In this document: positions 26,682-38,214 of the stretch, piece by piece
Numbering within the stretch: position 1 is the stretch's first letter
Layout of the letters: the number at the start of each line of letters is the position of its first letter
Source: Cryobacterium flavum
Lineage (GTDB): Bacteria > Actinomycetota > Actinomycetes > Actinomycetales > Microbacteriaceae
Direction: 5' to 3'
NCBI RefSeq assembly: GCF_900103805.1
Contig: NZ_FNIB01000010.1
Coordinates: 1-64,000, forward strand
Length of the DNA: 64,000 nt
Notes under the pieces: generated by a model
What the model saw: only the letters and a program-made list of their open reading frames with translations
Database searches by the model: none
What the model was told of the DNA's origin: nothing
Made by a program: the position numbers and the translations under genes

Positions 26682-28064
26682 TCATTCTACCAGAGCCTGG
26701 CCTCGTTTCTCAGGGAGTCCGAAGGTGCCGAGCGCGGCAACCACGAAGAACCCCGCGAAAACTGCAAAAAGCAGCCCCGTCCCGCCGGCCTCGCGCAGTA
26801 GGGGCACGGCCAGTGGTGCAAGGATGGCGGCAATGCGGCCATTGCCGGCCGCCCACCCCGCGCCAGTAGCCCGAATGCGAGTGGGATAAACCTCCGGTGT
26901 CACCGCGTAAAGTGCTCCCCACGCTCCGAGGTTGAAGAACGAGAGCAACATGCCCGCTGCGATCACTTGGCTGCTATCCGTTGCGATGCCAAACAGGGCA
27001 GCCGAACTGGCGGAGCCGATCAGGAAGACAGCGAGGGTGCTACGTCGGCCCCACCGTTCGATCAGATACGCCGATGCGGCATAGCCCGGAAGCTGCGCCA
27101 CGGTGATGATCAACGTATACGCGAAGGAACGCACCAGCGAGAAGCCGGAGGCGACCAGCACGGTAGGCAACCAGATGAAAGCACCGTAATAGGAGAAGTT
27201 CACGCAGAACCAGACCAACCACGGGGCGGCCGTGCGGCCACGCAGGCTCGGCGACCACAGCGCGGCGAAGCCCCCTGTGGAATCTTTTCGTTCGACTCCG
27301 CCCTGAACGGCCGGGTCCGATTCTGGGGGTGGAACCGTTACTTTGGCCGAGAGTTCGAATCGGCGAACGGTCGACTCTGCCTTTACAAACCGCCCACGCG
27401 ACTCGAGAAAACGAACCGACTCCGGAAGTCGCAGGCGCACGAACACGGCGTAGAGTGCCGGGGCCGCACCGACAGCCAAGGCCCAGCGCCATCCGTTCTC
27501 TGATGACGGCACGACGAGAAATCCGATCACGGCCGCTAGGGTCCAGCCAATCGCCCAGAACGATTCCAGCAGCACGATGATGCGACCGCGAATCCGTGGC
27601 GGCGCGAACTCGCTAACGAGGGTCGAGGCGACCGGAAGCTCGGCTCCCAGGCCGAGCCCCACGAGGAATCGCCAGGCGATCAGCACGGCCACCGATCCGG
27701 AAAGAGCGGATGCTCCCGTCGCCACGCCGTAAACGAGGAGGGTCAGCGCAAATACCTGGCGGCGTCCGATGCGGTCGGCCAATAGTCCACCGAGAACGGC
27801 GCCCACTGCCATGCCGACGAAACCGGCGGACGCGATCCAGGATAATTCCATGCCGGTCGTGTTCCATTGCACCGCTAATTGGGCCAGCACGAAGGAGATG
27901 AGCCCCACATCCATGGCATCCAACGCCCAGCCCAGGCCGGAGCCGACCAGAAGACGTCGATGTTCCCGCGTAAACGGCAGGGCATCCAATCGGGCGGTAC
28001 GCGTCAATCGTGCCGGGACGTTCACGGGCACTGCTCGATTGACATTTGCGGGAACTTCGGCCAC
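26682..28064 (-). CDS. MFS transporter, metabolite:H+ symporter (NiaP/sugar-porter-like)
   Basis: This 460-aa protein has twelve hydrophobic segments. The N-terminus LGWALDAMDVGLISFVLAQL and the loop GGLLADRIGRRQVFALTLL place it among MFS symporters for organic acids, nicotinate or sugars. LVGLGLGAELPVASTLVSEF is the usual TM4-5 motif. The substrate is not predictable. The GTG start at 28064 lacks a strong ribosome site. It follows the SUF operon in the same direction, but 54 bases separate it from the ygfZ-like gene, so co-transcription is possible. Confidence 0.82.
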   Translation of the reverse strand: MAEVPANVNRAVPVNVPARLTRTARLDALPFTREHRRLLVGSGLGWALDAMDVGLISFVLAQLAVQWNTTGMELSWIASAGFVGMAVGAVLGGLLADRIGRRQVFALTLLVYGVATGASALSGSVAVLIAWRFLVGLGLGAELPVASTLVSEFAPPRIRGRIIVLLESFWAIGWTLAAVIGFLVVPSSENGWRWALAVGAAPALYAVFVRLRLPESVRFLESRGRFVKAESTVRRFELSAKVTVPPPESDPAVQGGVERKDSTGGFAALWSPSLRGRTAAPWLVWFCVNFSYYGAFIWLPTVLVASGFSLVRSFAYTLIITVAQLPGYAASAYLIERWGRRSTLAVFLIGSASSAALFGIATDSSQVIAAGMLLSFFNLGAWGALYAVTPEVYPTRIRATGAGWAAGNGRIAAILAPLAVPLLREAGGTGLLFAVFAGFFVVAALGTFGLPEKRGQALVE

Positions 28065-28118
28065 ACGGTTTCCACTTCACTTGGACCAGAACAATCAACC
28101 AATATTTTACGCGCGTGA

Positions 28119-29309
28119 TTACCGTGGCACCGAGCCCCGGCGCGGCAGCCGAGAAACGGTTACTGTGGCTGCGGCGCCCGCGTCTGGCGGGACGATCACG
28201 ACTTGCCTGGCCGGAATATCGCAGCCGGCCGTTCGCACCAAAAGTTCGGCCGTTGGATCGGTGCCGCGTTTGATGACCGCGAGCGCGACCGTACCTAATT
28301 CAAAATGCCGGGCGACCGAAGTCACCCGCCCGACGATCTGGTCCGCACCGTCTTTGTTCGGTGCCACAACTTCGTCGCCGCGCGAGGGCCGCACACTGTG
28401 TTTATCAACACTGTGCGCATCTTCCGGGTAGAGCATCACGAGCCGGCGCGGGGGATGCCCGATGTTGTGCACCTTGGCCACCGTCTGCTGGCCGCGATAA
28501 CCGCCCTTGTTCAGGTGCACGGCTGTGCGCAACCAATCAAGTTCATGGGGAATCGTCTTTTCATCAACCTCCGAGGAAAAATGCGGCCGCCAGGCTGCTA
28601 TGCGCAAGGCCTCGAGGGCGTCCAGTCCAGCGACAGGAATATCGGAGGCGACGATCCCCGCCAGGGCGCTTCGCGGCACCAATACCTCGCTGTAGGTCCA
28701 GCCCGCCGCCGGATGCCTGGTCGCCTTCGCGTACTGAAATCCACCCGGGCCAACGCTCATCCACCGGTCCCGCCAGACCACGGGAAGCCCATGAGGGGCC
28801 GTCACCGGAAGCGTCGGCTGGCCGAGGGTGCCGATGGTCGCGAATTCGATGGAACGATCCAGCAGTTCTACCCGCAGCGCGAATTGCATGCTGCCCAACC
28901 ATGTGAGCAGCCCTGCTACTTCGTTTCGCTCCAGCAGCAGCCACAGATCGGTTCCGTCATCAAACAGGCGCACCGCATAGTCGATCCGCCCGGTCATATT
29001 GAGTAGAAGGGTCTCCGAGGATTCGCCCGGCGCCAAACCGGCGACACTCTGGCTGGTCAATGAATTTATCCAGCTGAGGCGATCTGGACCGCTGATGGTA
29101 ATCACGGCCCGGTGTGAGAGGTCCACGATCGCGGTTCCTGCAGCCAGTGCGCGCTGCTCGGCGAGCGGGTCCCCATAGTGGGCGGCCACTCCGGCATCGA
29201 CCGCCTGGTCGGCACCGACCGCGCCGGGCCGGTTCAGAAATTCGTTGAACACGACCGGCGCGTTCCCGACGGAGATCTGCGGAGCGAGCATTCCCTGCGT
29301 TGAATTCAT
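28119..29309 (-). CDS. ygfZ: folate-binding YgfZ/CAF17-like Fe-S assembly protein, altered signature
   Basis: This 396-aa protein of the aminomethyltransferase-like YgfZ family helps mature Fe-S enzymes. ATG 29309 follows GGAG. The domain shows WINSLTSQSV and LLLNMTGRIDYAVRL near the N-terminus. The diagnostic family motif K-G-C-Y-x-G-Q-E appears here as KGGYRGQQTVAKVHNIG, so the conserved Cys is Gly and the Glu is Gln. That change could alter or abolish the redox- or folate-linked role. It is the last gene of the SUF operon, 46 bases after sufT. Confidence 0.85.
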   Translation of the reverse strand: MNSTQGMLAPQISVGNAPVVFNEFLNRPGAVGADQAVDAGVAAHYGDPLAEQRALAAGTAIVDLSHRAVITISGPDRLSWINSLTSQSVAGLAPGESSETLLLNMTGRIDYAVRLFDDGTDLWLLLERNEVAGLLTWLGSMQFALRVELLDRSIEFATIGTLGQPTLPVTAPHGLPVVWRDRWMSVGPGGFQYAKATRHPAAGWTYSEVLVPRSALAGIVASDIPVAGLDALEALRIAAWRPHFSSEVDEKTIPHELDWLRTAVHLNKGGYRGQQTVAKVHNIGHPPRRLVMLYPEDAHSVDKHSVRPSRGDEVVAPNKDGADQIVGRVTSVARHFELGTVALAVIKRGTDPTAELLVRTAGCDIPARQVVIVPPDAGAAATVTVSRLPRRGSVPR

Positions 29310-29355
29310 CTGTCTCCATTGGGCGCCATCAACTGCCCGATATTGTCGTGCCTGG

Positions 29356-29907
29356 TTAGTACATTCCGAGTTGGAGCCGAGCGGCTTCCGACATCCTGTC
29401 CTGGCCCCACGGTGGGTCCCAAACCAGTTCGATATCGATCTCGCCGACGCCCGGAACCGCCTGAATTGCGGTGCGGGCATCCTCTTTGAGCACATCGCCC
29501 ATGCCGCAGCCCGGAGCGGTCATTGACATGTTGACTTCGACCCGGTGGGTGCCATCGGGCAGCGGCTCCGCCTGGCACAGATAGATCAGACCCAGATCGA
29601 CAACATTGATCGGAATTTCCGGGTCGAACACGTTCTTGAGCGCATCGAGCACCTGGTCCAGGTCAAACGGACCGTCATTCATATTCACGGTTTCGGCGAC
29701 CGGTCGGCTCAGACCGAGCGCGGCCGAGTCTTCGGCACTGATCCGAACGAGGTAGCCCATTGCGGTTTGGACGGTGACGCTCGCACCGAGGGTTTGCGTT
29801 ATGACAACCTGCTCGCCGGCCTGAAGCAGCATCGGCTGCCCGCCCGGAATCACCGTCGCCTGGCAGCTGTGTTCGAGTTCGACGATCTTGTATTGGCCTG
29901 AGTCCAT
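29356..29907 (-). CDS. sufT: Fe-S cluster assembly protein SufT (MIP18/DUF59 family)
   Basis: This 183-aa protein has an N-terminal half (to about residue 80) that is specific to SufT, and a C-terminal DUF59 domain with NVFDPEIPINVVDLGLIY and MTAPGCGMGDVL. It contains the conserved Cys that members use in cluster maturation. It ends WDPPWGQDRMSEAARLQLG, as in typical homologues. It lies three bases after sufU, so they are co-translated. Confidence 0.92.
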   Translation of the reverse strand: MDSGQYKIVELEHSCQATVIPGGQPMLLQAGEQVVITQTLGASVTVQTAMGYLVRISAEDSAALGLSRPVAETVNMNDGPFDLDQVLDALKNVFDPEIPINVVDLGLIYLCQAEPLPDGTHRVEVNMSMTAPGCGMGDVLKEDARTAIQAVPGVGEIDIELVWDPPWGQDRMSEAARLQLGMY

Positions 29908-29910
29908 CGG

Positions 29911-30411
29911 CTACTTCTCCGTCCCGACGACACGGCTGCCGTCCGCGCGGTCGTCACCTTCCAGCGCATTGCGCAACGCCTGCCAAGCCAGGGAGGCGCA
30001 CTTGACCCGGGTCGGGTACTCCCATACGCCAGAGAGCACCGCGAGCTTGCCCACCTCGGCCAATGCCGCTTCCCCCTCGGATTCGCTGGTGAGCATGGTG
30101 TGCACGCGAGCGAACAGCGTCAGGGCTTCCTCCTCGGCCAGACCCTTGACGGCCATGGTCATCATGGAAGCGGATGCCTGGGAAATAGTGCATCCGCTCC
30201 CCGTGAAGGCAACGTCGGTGATGACGCCGTCGGTGAGTTGAATGGCGAGAGTCAACTGATCGCCGCATAGCGGGTTAACGGCCTCGATCGAGCACGTCGC
30301 ACGGTCGATTGTGCGAAAATTCCGTGGCCGGCGGCCATGGTCGATGATCATTTCCTGGTAAAGACCCGCGATTCCCGCACTGACCGAAGCGATCCCTGGG
30401 CCGGCCGTCAT
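29911..30411 (-). CDS. sufU: Fe-S scaffold/sulfur acceptor SufU
   Basis: This 166-aa NifU-like protein has the three conserved cysteines in NPLCGDQLTL, GSGCTISQAS and VKCASLAW, which bind zinc and accept sulfur from SufS. LYQEMIIDHGRRPRNF is the usual N-terminus. ATG 30411 overlaps the sufD stop by four bases (ATGA). The C-terminal tail DRADGSRVVGTEK is unstructured. Confidence 0.93.
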   Translation of the reverse strand: MTAGPGIASVSAGIAGLYQEMIIDHGRRPRNFRTIDRATCSIEAVNPLCGDQLTLAIQLTDGVITDVAFTGSGCTISQASASMMTMAVKGLAEEEALTLFARVHTMLTSESEGEAALAEVGKLAVLSGVWEYPTRVKCASLAWQALRNALEGDDRADGSRVVGTEK

Positions 30412-31733
30412 GGAGCGACCACAGTGGCGTCACTCCCGAACCGGGTGGCGACCACGCGTTCCAACTGGGCGCGCAGTGGATCCAACTCGATCCGGTCCAC
30501 CATTTCGTGTACAAACGCGTAGATGAGCAGGCCCCTGGCCGCTTCCAGCGGGATGGCACGCGTCTGAAGGTACAGCAGAGCCTCCTCATCCATTTGGCCC
30601 ACCGCAGCACCGTGCGTGCACTTCACATCATCGGTATAGATTTCCAGCCGGGGCCTGGTGTCGACTTCGGCGCGGTCGGAGAGCAGTAAGTTCTTGTTCT
30701 TCTGGTTCGCATCGGTACCGTCAGCGCCATGACGAACCATAATGTGGCCGTTGAACACACCGTGTGCCCGGCCGTCCAACACTCCCTTATACAGCTGGTG
30801 GCTGGTGCAGTCCGTCGCGGCGTGATCGACGAAGATCGTGTTGTCGTGGAGTTGATCGCCCTGGGGCAGGTAGACGCCGTCGAGGCTGACCTCGGCGCCG
30901 ACGCCATCCAGTTGAACTCGCACCTCGTGCCGGGCGATGCTGGCGCCGAGCATGATGGAACGGGAAGAGAATCGGCTGCCCCGCCCTTGCCGCACGGACA
31001 GCAGCGCCACATGGAAAGCACTCGTCGGCTCGTTTTGCACCTTGTAGTGCTCAATGTGGGCGTCTTCGGCGAGGAGGAGTTCGGTGACGGCGTTGGTGCA
31101 ATACACGTCGGAATCGACCCCGGCGTAGGTCTCGACGATCGTGGCACGAGAGTGCGAATCGGCGATTATCACCGAACGTGGACTGAATATCAGCGGGACT
31201 CCACCGGTGTCGGAGAAGTAGACCAGCTGAATCGGCTCGTCCACGATGGTGCCGCTGGGAAGATGAATGAATGCGCCATCCTCGGCCAGAGCGTCATTGA
31301 ATGCTGCGAAGGCGTGACGCACTCCCGGTGCATGCGCGAAAAAGGGTTCGAGGCGGTCAGGCCCGGCTGCCAGCACCGCGGCCAGGGTCGTGACGACCGC
31401 ACCGGCCGGCACCCCGGTCACTCGCGAGAATTCGGACGAGAAATGGCCGTTGACGAAGACCAACCGTGGACCACCGAGATCGACCGCAGCCTCGTCGATC
31501 ATTTCTGCCGTCACCCGGATGCCAGATGCCACCGTGGCGGCATCGAACGGTACGGCGAGGATCGGGGCCAACCCGGTGTATTTCCAGTCCTCATCCTTGT
31601 GGGTCGGGAAGCCGTGCTCACCCACCCACTGGAGGGCGGCTACCCGCGCCTCGGCGAGCCAGGCGGGATCACGCGCGCCGAGCCGAGGTTCGAAGCCAGC
31701 GAGCACTCCGCTGGCCGCGCTCAGAACGGTCAT
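30408..31733 (-). CDS. sufD: Fe-S cluster assembly protein SufD
   Basis: This 441-aa beta-helix partner of SufB in the SufBCD scaffold has GFPTHKDEDWKYTGL near the N-terminus and the C-terminal core CTHGAAVGQMDEEALLYLQTRAIP with GLLIYAFVHEMVDRI. It overlaps both sufC (four bases) and sufU. SufD lacks its own cluster but is needed for iron entry. The protein appears intact. Confidence 0.93.
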   Translation of the reverse strand: MTVLSAASGVLAGFEPRLGARDPAWLAEARVAALQWVGEHGFPTHKDEDWKYTGLAPILAVPFDAATVASGIRVTAEMIDEAAVDLGGPRLVFVNGHFSSEFSRVTGVPAGAVVTTLAAVLAAGPDRLEPFFAHAPGVRHAFAAFNDALAEDGAFIHLPSGTIVDEPIQLVYFSDTGGVPLIFSPRSVIIADSHSRATIVETYAGVDSDVYCTNAVTELLLAEDAHIEHYKVQNEPTSAFHVALLSVRQGRGSRFSSRSIMLGASIARHEVRVQLDGVGAEVSLDGVYLPQGDQLHDNTIFVDHAATDCTSHQLYKGVLDGRAHGVFNGHIMVRHGADGTDANQKNKNLLLSDRAEVDTRPRLEIYTDDVKCTHGAAVGQMDEEALLYLQTRAIPLEAARGLLIYAFVHEMVDRIELDPLRAQLERVVATRFGSDATVVAP

Positions 31734-32506
31734 CGCGATATCCCGGCCGTGCTCAATCGACCTGCGTCAGCTTCCTGGGTACCGGTGTAGCCGTGCGCTT
31801 CGAGCTCGACGGCCAGGTCCTTGCCCCCGGAACGCACGATCCGGCCGGCGGTCATCACGTGCACCTGGTCGGGCACGATGTAGTCCAGAAGGCGCTGGTG
31901 GTGCGTGATGACGAGCATGCTGCGGCCTTCGCTCCGGAGGGCGTTCACCCCGCTGGCGACCACCCTTAGAGCGTCGATGTCCAAACCGGAGTCGGTCTCA
32001 TCCAAAATCGCGAGTTTGGGTTCCAGGATCGCCATTTGCAGGATCTCGTTGCGTTTCTTTTCACCGCCGGAAAATCCCTCGTTGACCGAGCGATTCATGA
32101 AGGTCTGGTCCATCTCAACGAGCTTCATCTTCTCCTGAGCCAGCGCCAGAAAGTCCACCGGATCCAGTTCTTCTTCTCCACGCTGGCGGCGCAGGGAGTT
32201 CAAGGCGGTGCGCATGAAGTACATGTTTCCGACGCCGGGAATCTCGACCGGATGTTGGAAGGCCAGGAATACACCGGCGGCAGCGCGCTCTTCCGGTGAC
32301 AAGGTCAGCAGGTCCTGACCCTCATACGTGACGCTGCCAGAGACCTGGTACCCCTCGCGGCCGATCAATACACTGGCCAAGGTGCTTTTTCCCGAACCGT
32401 TCGGGCCCATGATCGCGTGCACCTCACCCGGTTTCAGTTGCAGATTCACCCCTCGCAATATTTCTTTGTCCTCGATACTGGCGTGCAGTTCTTCGATTTT
32501 CAGCAT
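31730..32506 (-). CDS. sufC: Fe-S assembly ATPase SufC
   Basis: This 258-aa ABC-type ATPase powers the SufBCD complex. Walker A is GPNGSGKST, the signature FSGGEKKRNEILQMA, Walker B LAILDETDSGLDIDAL and the H-loop VITHHQR. ETDSGLDID is the form characteristic of SufC. Its ATG shares one base with the sufB stop (TAATG), a typical coupling arrangement. Confidence 0.95.
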   Translation of the reverse strand: MLKIEELHASIEDKEILRGVNLQLKPGEVHAIMGPNGSGKSTLASVLIGREGYQVSGSVTYEGQDLLTLSPEERAAAGVFLAFQHPVEIPGVGNMYFMRTALNSLRRQRGEEELDPVDFLALAQEKMKLVEMDQTFMNRSVNEGFSGGEKKRNEILQMAILEPKLAILDETDSGLDIDALRVVASGVNALRSEGRSMLVITHHQRLLDYIVPDQVHVMTAGRIVRSGGKDLAVELEAHGYTGTQEADAGRLSTAGISR

Positions 32507-33969
32507 TAGCCAACGCTTCCTTCCAGGCTTACGGTTAACAGTTTTTGCGCCTCAACGGCGAATTCCATGGGCAGCATCTTGAATACTTCACGGCAGAAAC
32601 CGTTCACAATCATCGACACCGCCTCTTCTTCCGGGATACCCCTCTGCCGGCAATACAGGAGTTGTTCCTCGCCGATTTTGGAGGTCGATGCCTCGTGCTC
32701 AACCTGCCCGGTCTGGTTCTTCACCTCGATGTACGGAAGCGTGTGTGCACCGCTGTCCTTGCCGATCAACAGCGAATCGCACTGGGTGAAGTTGCGGGCT
32801 CCGACGGCCGAATGTCGCATGTCCACCAGACCGCGGTAGGTGTTCTGCCCGTGACCGGCTGAAATAGCCTTCGAGATGATGGTGCTCTTGGTGTTCTTGC
32901 CGATGTGCACCATCTTGCTGCCGGTATCCGCTTGCTGACGTCTGGCCGTCAATGCCACCGAGTAGAACTCGCCGACCGAGTTGTTACCCTTAAGAACCAC
33001 GCCGGGGTACTTCCAGGTGATCGAGGAGCCGGTTTCCACCTGGGTCCAGGAAATCTTTGCATTGCGGCCGGAAGCCATACCCCGTTTGGTGACGAAGTTG
33101 TACACGCCGCCGTTGCCGTCGGCATCTCCGGGATACCAGTTCTGCACCGTCGAGTACTTGATCTGGGCATCGTCCAGTGCCACCAGCTCAACCACGGCGG
33201 CGTGCAGCTGGTTCGTGTCACGAACGGGTGCCGTGCAGCCCTCGAGGTAGCTGACATAAGCGCCCTCTTCGGCGATGATCAGGGTTCGCTCGAACTGGCC
33301 GGTGTCGGCGGCGTTGATGCGGAAGTAGGTGGACAGCTCCATCGGGCAGCGCACGCCCTTAGGGATGTAACAGAACGAACCGTCGGTGAACACCGCAGCG
33401 TTCAGGCAGGCGAAGAAGTTGTCGTTGTACGGAACCACGGAGCCGAGGTACTGACGCACCAGATCCGGATGCTCCTGAACGGCTTCCGAGAAGGAGCAGA
33501 AGATCACTCCAACCTCGGCCAACTTGTCTTTGAACGTCGTGGCAACCGAGACCGAATCGACGATCGCGTCGACCGCCACGCCGCTGAGACGCTCCTGCTC
33601 ACCGAGCGAAATGCCGAGCTTGTCGAACATCTCCCGCAGCTCCGGGTCGACCTCGTCCATGCTCTCCACGCGTTTTTTCGGCTTGGGAGCGGCGTAGTAA
33701 ATGATGTCCTGGTAGTCGACCGGCCCATAGGTGACGTGCTGCCAGGTCGGTGCCGTGAGCGTGGTCCAGTTCCGGTAGGCACGGAGCCGCCATTCCAACA
33801 GCCAATCCGGCTCATTTTTCTTGCTCGAAATCAGTCGGATGATGTCTTCGTTCAGCCCGCGGGGTGCGACGTCAGTTTCGAGATCGGTCACAAATCCATA
33901 CTGGTATTCCTGGTTCGCTAATGCGCGGACCTCGTCAGAGATACCAGTCGAGGTTGTGGGTGCACTCAT
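32506..33969 (-). CDS. sufB: Fe-S cluster assembly protein SufB
   Basis: This 487-aa scaffold protein shows [18 protein letters not shown] at the start, FSLGEQ-like [16 protein letters not shown], and [22 protein letters not shown] (Cys-containing core). The C-terminus [20 protein letters not shown] closes the beta-helix. Clusters are built at the SufB-SufD interface. A 50-base gap separates it from the ferredoxin gene upstream, the largest gap in this operon before the ygfZ boundary. Confidence 0.95.
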   Translation of the reverse strand: MSAPTTSTGISDEVRALANQEYQYGFVTDLETDVAPRGLNEDIIRLISSKKNEPDWLLEWRLRAYRNWTTLTAPTWQHVTYGPVDYQDIIYYAAPKPKKRVESMDEVDPELREMFDKLGISLGEQERLSGVAVDAIVDSVSVATTFKDKLAEVGVIFCSFSEAVQEHPDLVRQYLGSVVPYNDNFFACLNAAVFTDGSFCYIPKGVRCPMELSTYFRINAADTGQFERTLIIAEEGAYVSYLEGCTAPVRDTNQLHAAVVELVALDDAQIKYSTVQNWYPGDADGNGGVYNFVTKRGMASGRNAKISWTQVETGSSITWKYPGVVLKGNNSVGEFYSVALTARRQQADTGSKMVHIGKNTKSTIISKAISAGHGQNTYRGLVDMRHSAVGARNFTQCDSLLIGKDSGAHTLPYIEVKNQTGQVEHEASTSKIGEEQLLYCRQRGIPEEEAVSMIVNGFCREVFKMLPMEFAVEAQKLLTVSLEGSVG

Positions 33970-34019
33970 TTCGTCTCCATGTCAGTTGTTGTTGGCTGCG
34001 AGCAGCCCGATCGTTTCGG

Positions 34020-36456
<2,437 letters not shown>

Positions 36457-36474
<18 letters not shown>

Positions 36475-36494
36475 GACATAAGCATGTCCTAATT
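36457..36494 (-). promoter_or_regulatory. conserved 38-bp promoter/operator element, copy 1 (before sufR)
   Basis: This 38-bp stretch recurs at 43272-43309 with 36 identical positions. It contains ACATG-N7-CATGT (a perfect spaced inverted repeat) inside TTA...TAA ends, suiting a dimeric repressor such as SufR. On the minus strand a possible promoter is TTAGGA, 16 bases, TAATAG. Both the inverted repeat and the hexamers are kept in the two copies. Binding by SufR is inferred from position alone. Confidence 0.6.
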
Positions 36495-36591
36495 CAGCTC
36501 GGCTGGCAAGTCAACGCGCCGGTCCACCGTCTGGCAGCAACTAGAGTCGAGCAGGCGGTGGGGTCGTTACCCTCGAGTCAAAGGAGAACGC

Positions 36592-36954
36592 GTGCTTTTT
36601 CGCCAACTGGAATATTTTGTCGCTGTCGCACGGGAACGACACTTCGCGCACGCGGCTGCGGCCTGTCACGTTTCCCAGCCCGCCCTTTCCGCGGGAATCA
36701 GCAAGCTGGAGCAGGAACTCAATGTCTCACTGATCAACCGTGGTCATGCTTTTGAGGGGTTGACGCCGGAGGGCGAACTCGTGGTGATGCGGGCCAAACG
36801 GATTGTGGCGGAGCGTGACACGCTCAAGGCGGAGGTTCACGCTCTCAAATCCGGCGTGACCGGCGTACTGCGTCTTGGCGTCGTGCCCAGCGCATCGACA
36901 ACGGTCGCGCTACCGGTTGCGGCGTTCTGTGCCGCGCATCCGCTGGGCGCGACA
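36592..36954 (+). pseudogene. LysR-family regulator, truncated after the DNA-binding domain
   Basis: The first 121 or so residues are a good LysR N-terminus: FRQLEYFVAVARERHFAHAA, VSQPALSAGISKLEQEL, and a linker to GVTGVLRLGVVPSASTTVAL. After AAFCAAHPLG the similarity stops, and the frame runs on out of phase through the formate dehydrogenase remnant to 37113. The effector domain is lost. It may once have controlled the formate dehydrogenase gene beside it. Confidence 0.75.
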
Positions 36955-36986
36955 CCTGCCAAACCGGCGTCACAGAAAAAGGCCAC

Positions 36987-37877
36987 ATGGCCAAGATTCT
37001 TCTCGTCCTCTACCCAGATTCCGTCACCGGGTACCCGCCGCAGTGCGCACGCGACAGCATCCCTGTACTTGATAACTACCCAGAACGGGAGCTCGCGAGC
37101 GCTGACATCGTGATTTCCCAACCATTCTAGCCGGCCTATTTGACCGCAGAAAGGATCGCGAAGGCGCCAAAATTGAAGCTCGCGATCACGGCCGGCATCG
37201 GTTCGGATCACGTTGATCTCGACGCAACAATCAGCCACGGCATCACCGTGGTCGAAGAGACCTATAGCAACAGCATCAGTGTCGCCGAGCACGCTGTTAT
37301 GCAAGTCCTCGCTCTCGTTCGCAACTACCTCCCCTCGCACGAAGGGGTCGTCAATGGTGGCTGGAACATAGCCGACAGCGTCGAGCGCGCCTATGACATC
37401 GAGGGAATGAACGTCGGTGTCATCGCGGCCGGCCGCATCGGTCGTGCCGTTCTGCGCCGACTCGCACCCTTTGATGTTCACCTGCACTACACCGACAAGA
37501 ACAGGCTGTCCCCCGAAATCGAGCGCGAACTTGCGCTGACCGTCCACCCGGATGCGGCCTCGCTCGTGCGGGCCGTCGACGTGGTATCGATCCATGCACC
37601 GCTGCATCCACAGACGCATCACCTCTTCGACGACGCCCTGATCTCATCAATGAAACGAGGCTCGTACATCGTGAACACGGCCCGAGCCGAGATCGCTGAC
37701 CGCGACGCGATCGTTCGCGCGTTGGAGTCCGCGCAAATCGCCGGATATGCCGGCGACGTCTGGTATCCGTAGCCGCCAGCGGCCGACCACCCCTGGCGCA
37801 CGATGCCGCACAACGGCATGACCCGCCACGTGTTTGGGTCGACTCTGTCCGCTCAGACAGCGAGAGCACCGATGTAG
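36987..37877 (+). pseudogene. fdh: NAD-dependent formate dehydrogenase, decayed
   Basis: From ATG 36987 the frame reads AKILLVLYPDSVTGYPPQ, then jumps over an internal deletion to ERELASADIVISQPF. A TAG at 37128 replaces an expected Trp, and similarity continues through LKLAITAGIGSDHVDLDA, NSISVAEHAVM, VRNYLPSHEG and VGVIAAGRIGRAVLRRL to YAGDVWYP. A second TAG at 37770 replaces an expected Gln, and HPWRTMPHNGMT follows. The C-terminal 40-60 residues are gone. Two nonsense codons, one internal deletion and a lost tail make it a clear pseudogene of the D-2-hydroxyacid-dehydrogenase-type formate dehydrogenase. Confidence 0.88.
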
Positions 37878-37942
37878 TACTGGGGAACGCCGCGGTGACT
37901 GCGGTGGGATTCCAATCCGCTGGTTTGGAACTGCTGCCCGGG

Positions 37943-38173
37943 TCAGAGCGTGGTCAGCACCTGCTCACGCACCTGTTTGCGCAGGATCTTGCCGAGCAGG
38001 CGCGCGGGGTTGCATCCACCGGTGATAGTGAGTGCCTTAGCGCGGTCGACGATCGTGGGGAAGCCGTCCTCGTCGACGGTCGCGACGTCCCCGGTCACGA
38101 CGCCAGCCGCCCGGGAACAGCGTGGTTCTCTCCCAGGTCGTGGCACGCGTTCCAACCAGTGCCGCGGTCGCAA
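37943..38173 (-). pseudogene. remnant of an AMP-dependent acyl-CoA synthetase
   Basis: On the minus strand VTGDVATVDEDGFPTIVDR followed by AKALTITGG is the C-terminal hinge region of acyl-CoA synthetases/ligases. It is joined almost at once to GKILRKQVREQ, which resembles the very C-terminus (normally some 60 or more residues later), so an internal deletion has occurred. Nothing else of the enzyme is left. Together with the neighbouring pseudogenes it fills the region up to 38214. Confidence 0.65.
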
Positions 38174-38214
38174 ACACGTGCCGCGAGCGCCGGGTCACCG
38201 CAGAAACGCCGGTT

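Noticed and set aside
36592-37113. Complete 173-aa LysR-like protein
   Set aside because: Only the first 121 residues resemble LysR. The rest is the formate dehydrogenase remnant read in the wrong frame.
37128-37772. Amber readthrough or pyrrolysine use in formate dehydrogenase
   Set aside because: Two TAG codons come with an internal deletion and a missing C-terminus, and the expected residues are Trp and Gln; simple decay explains all of it.
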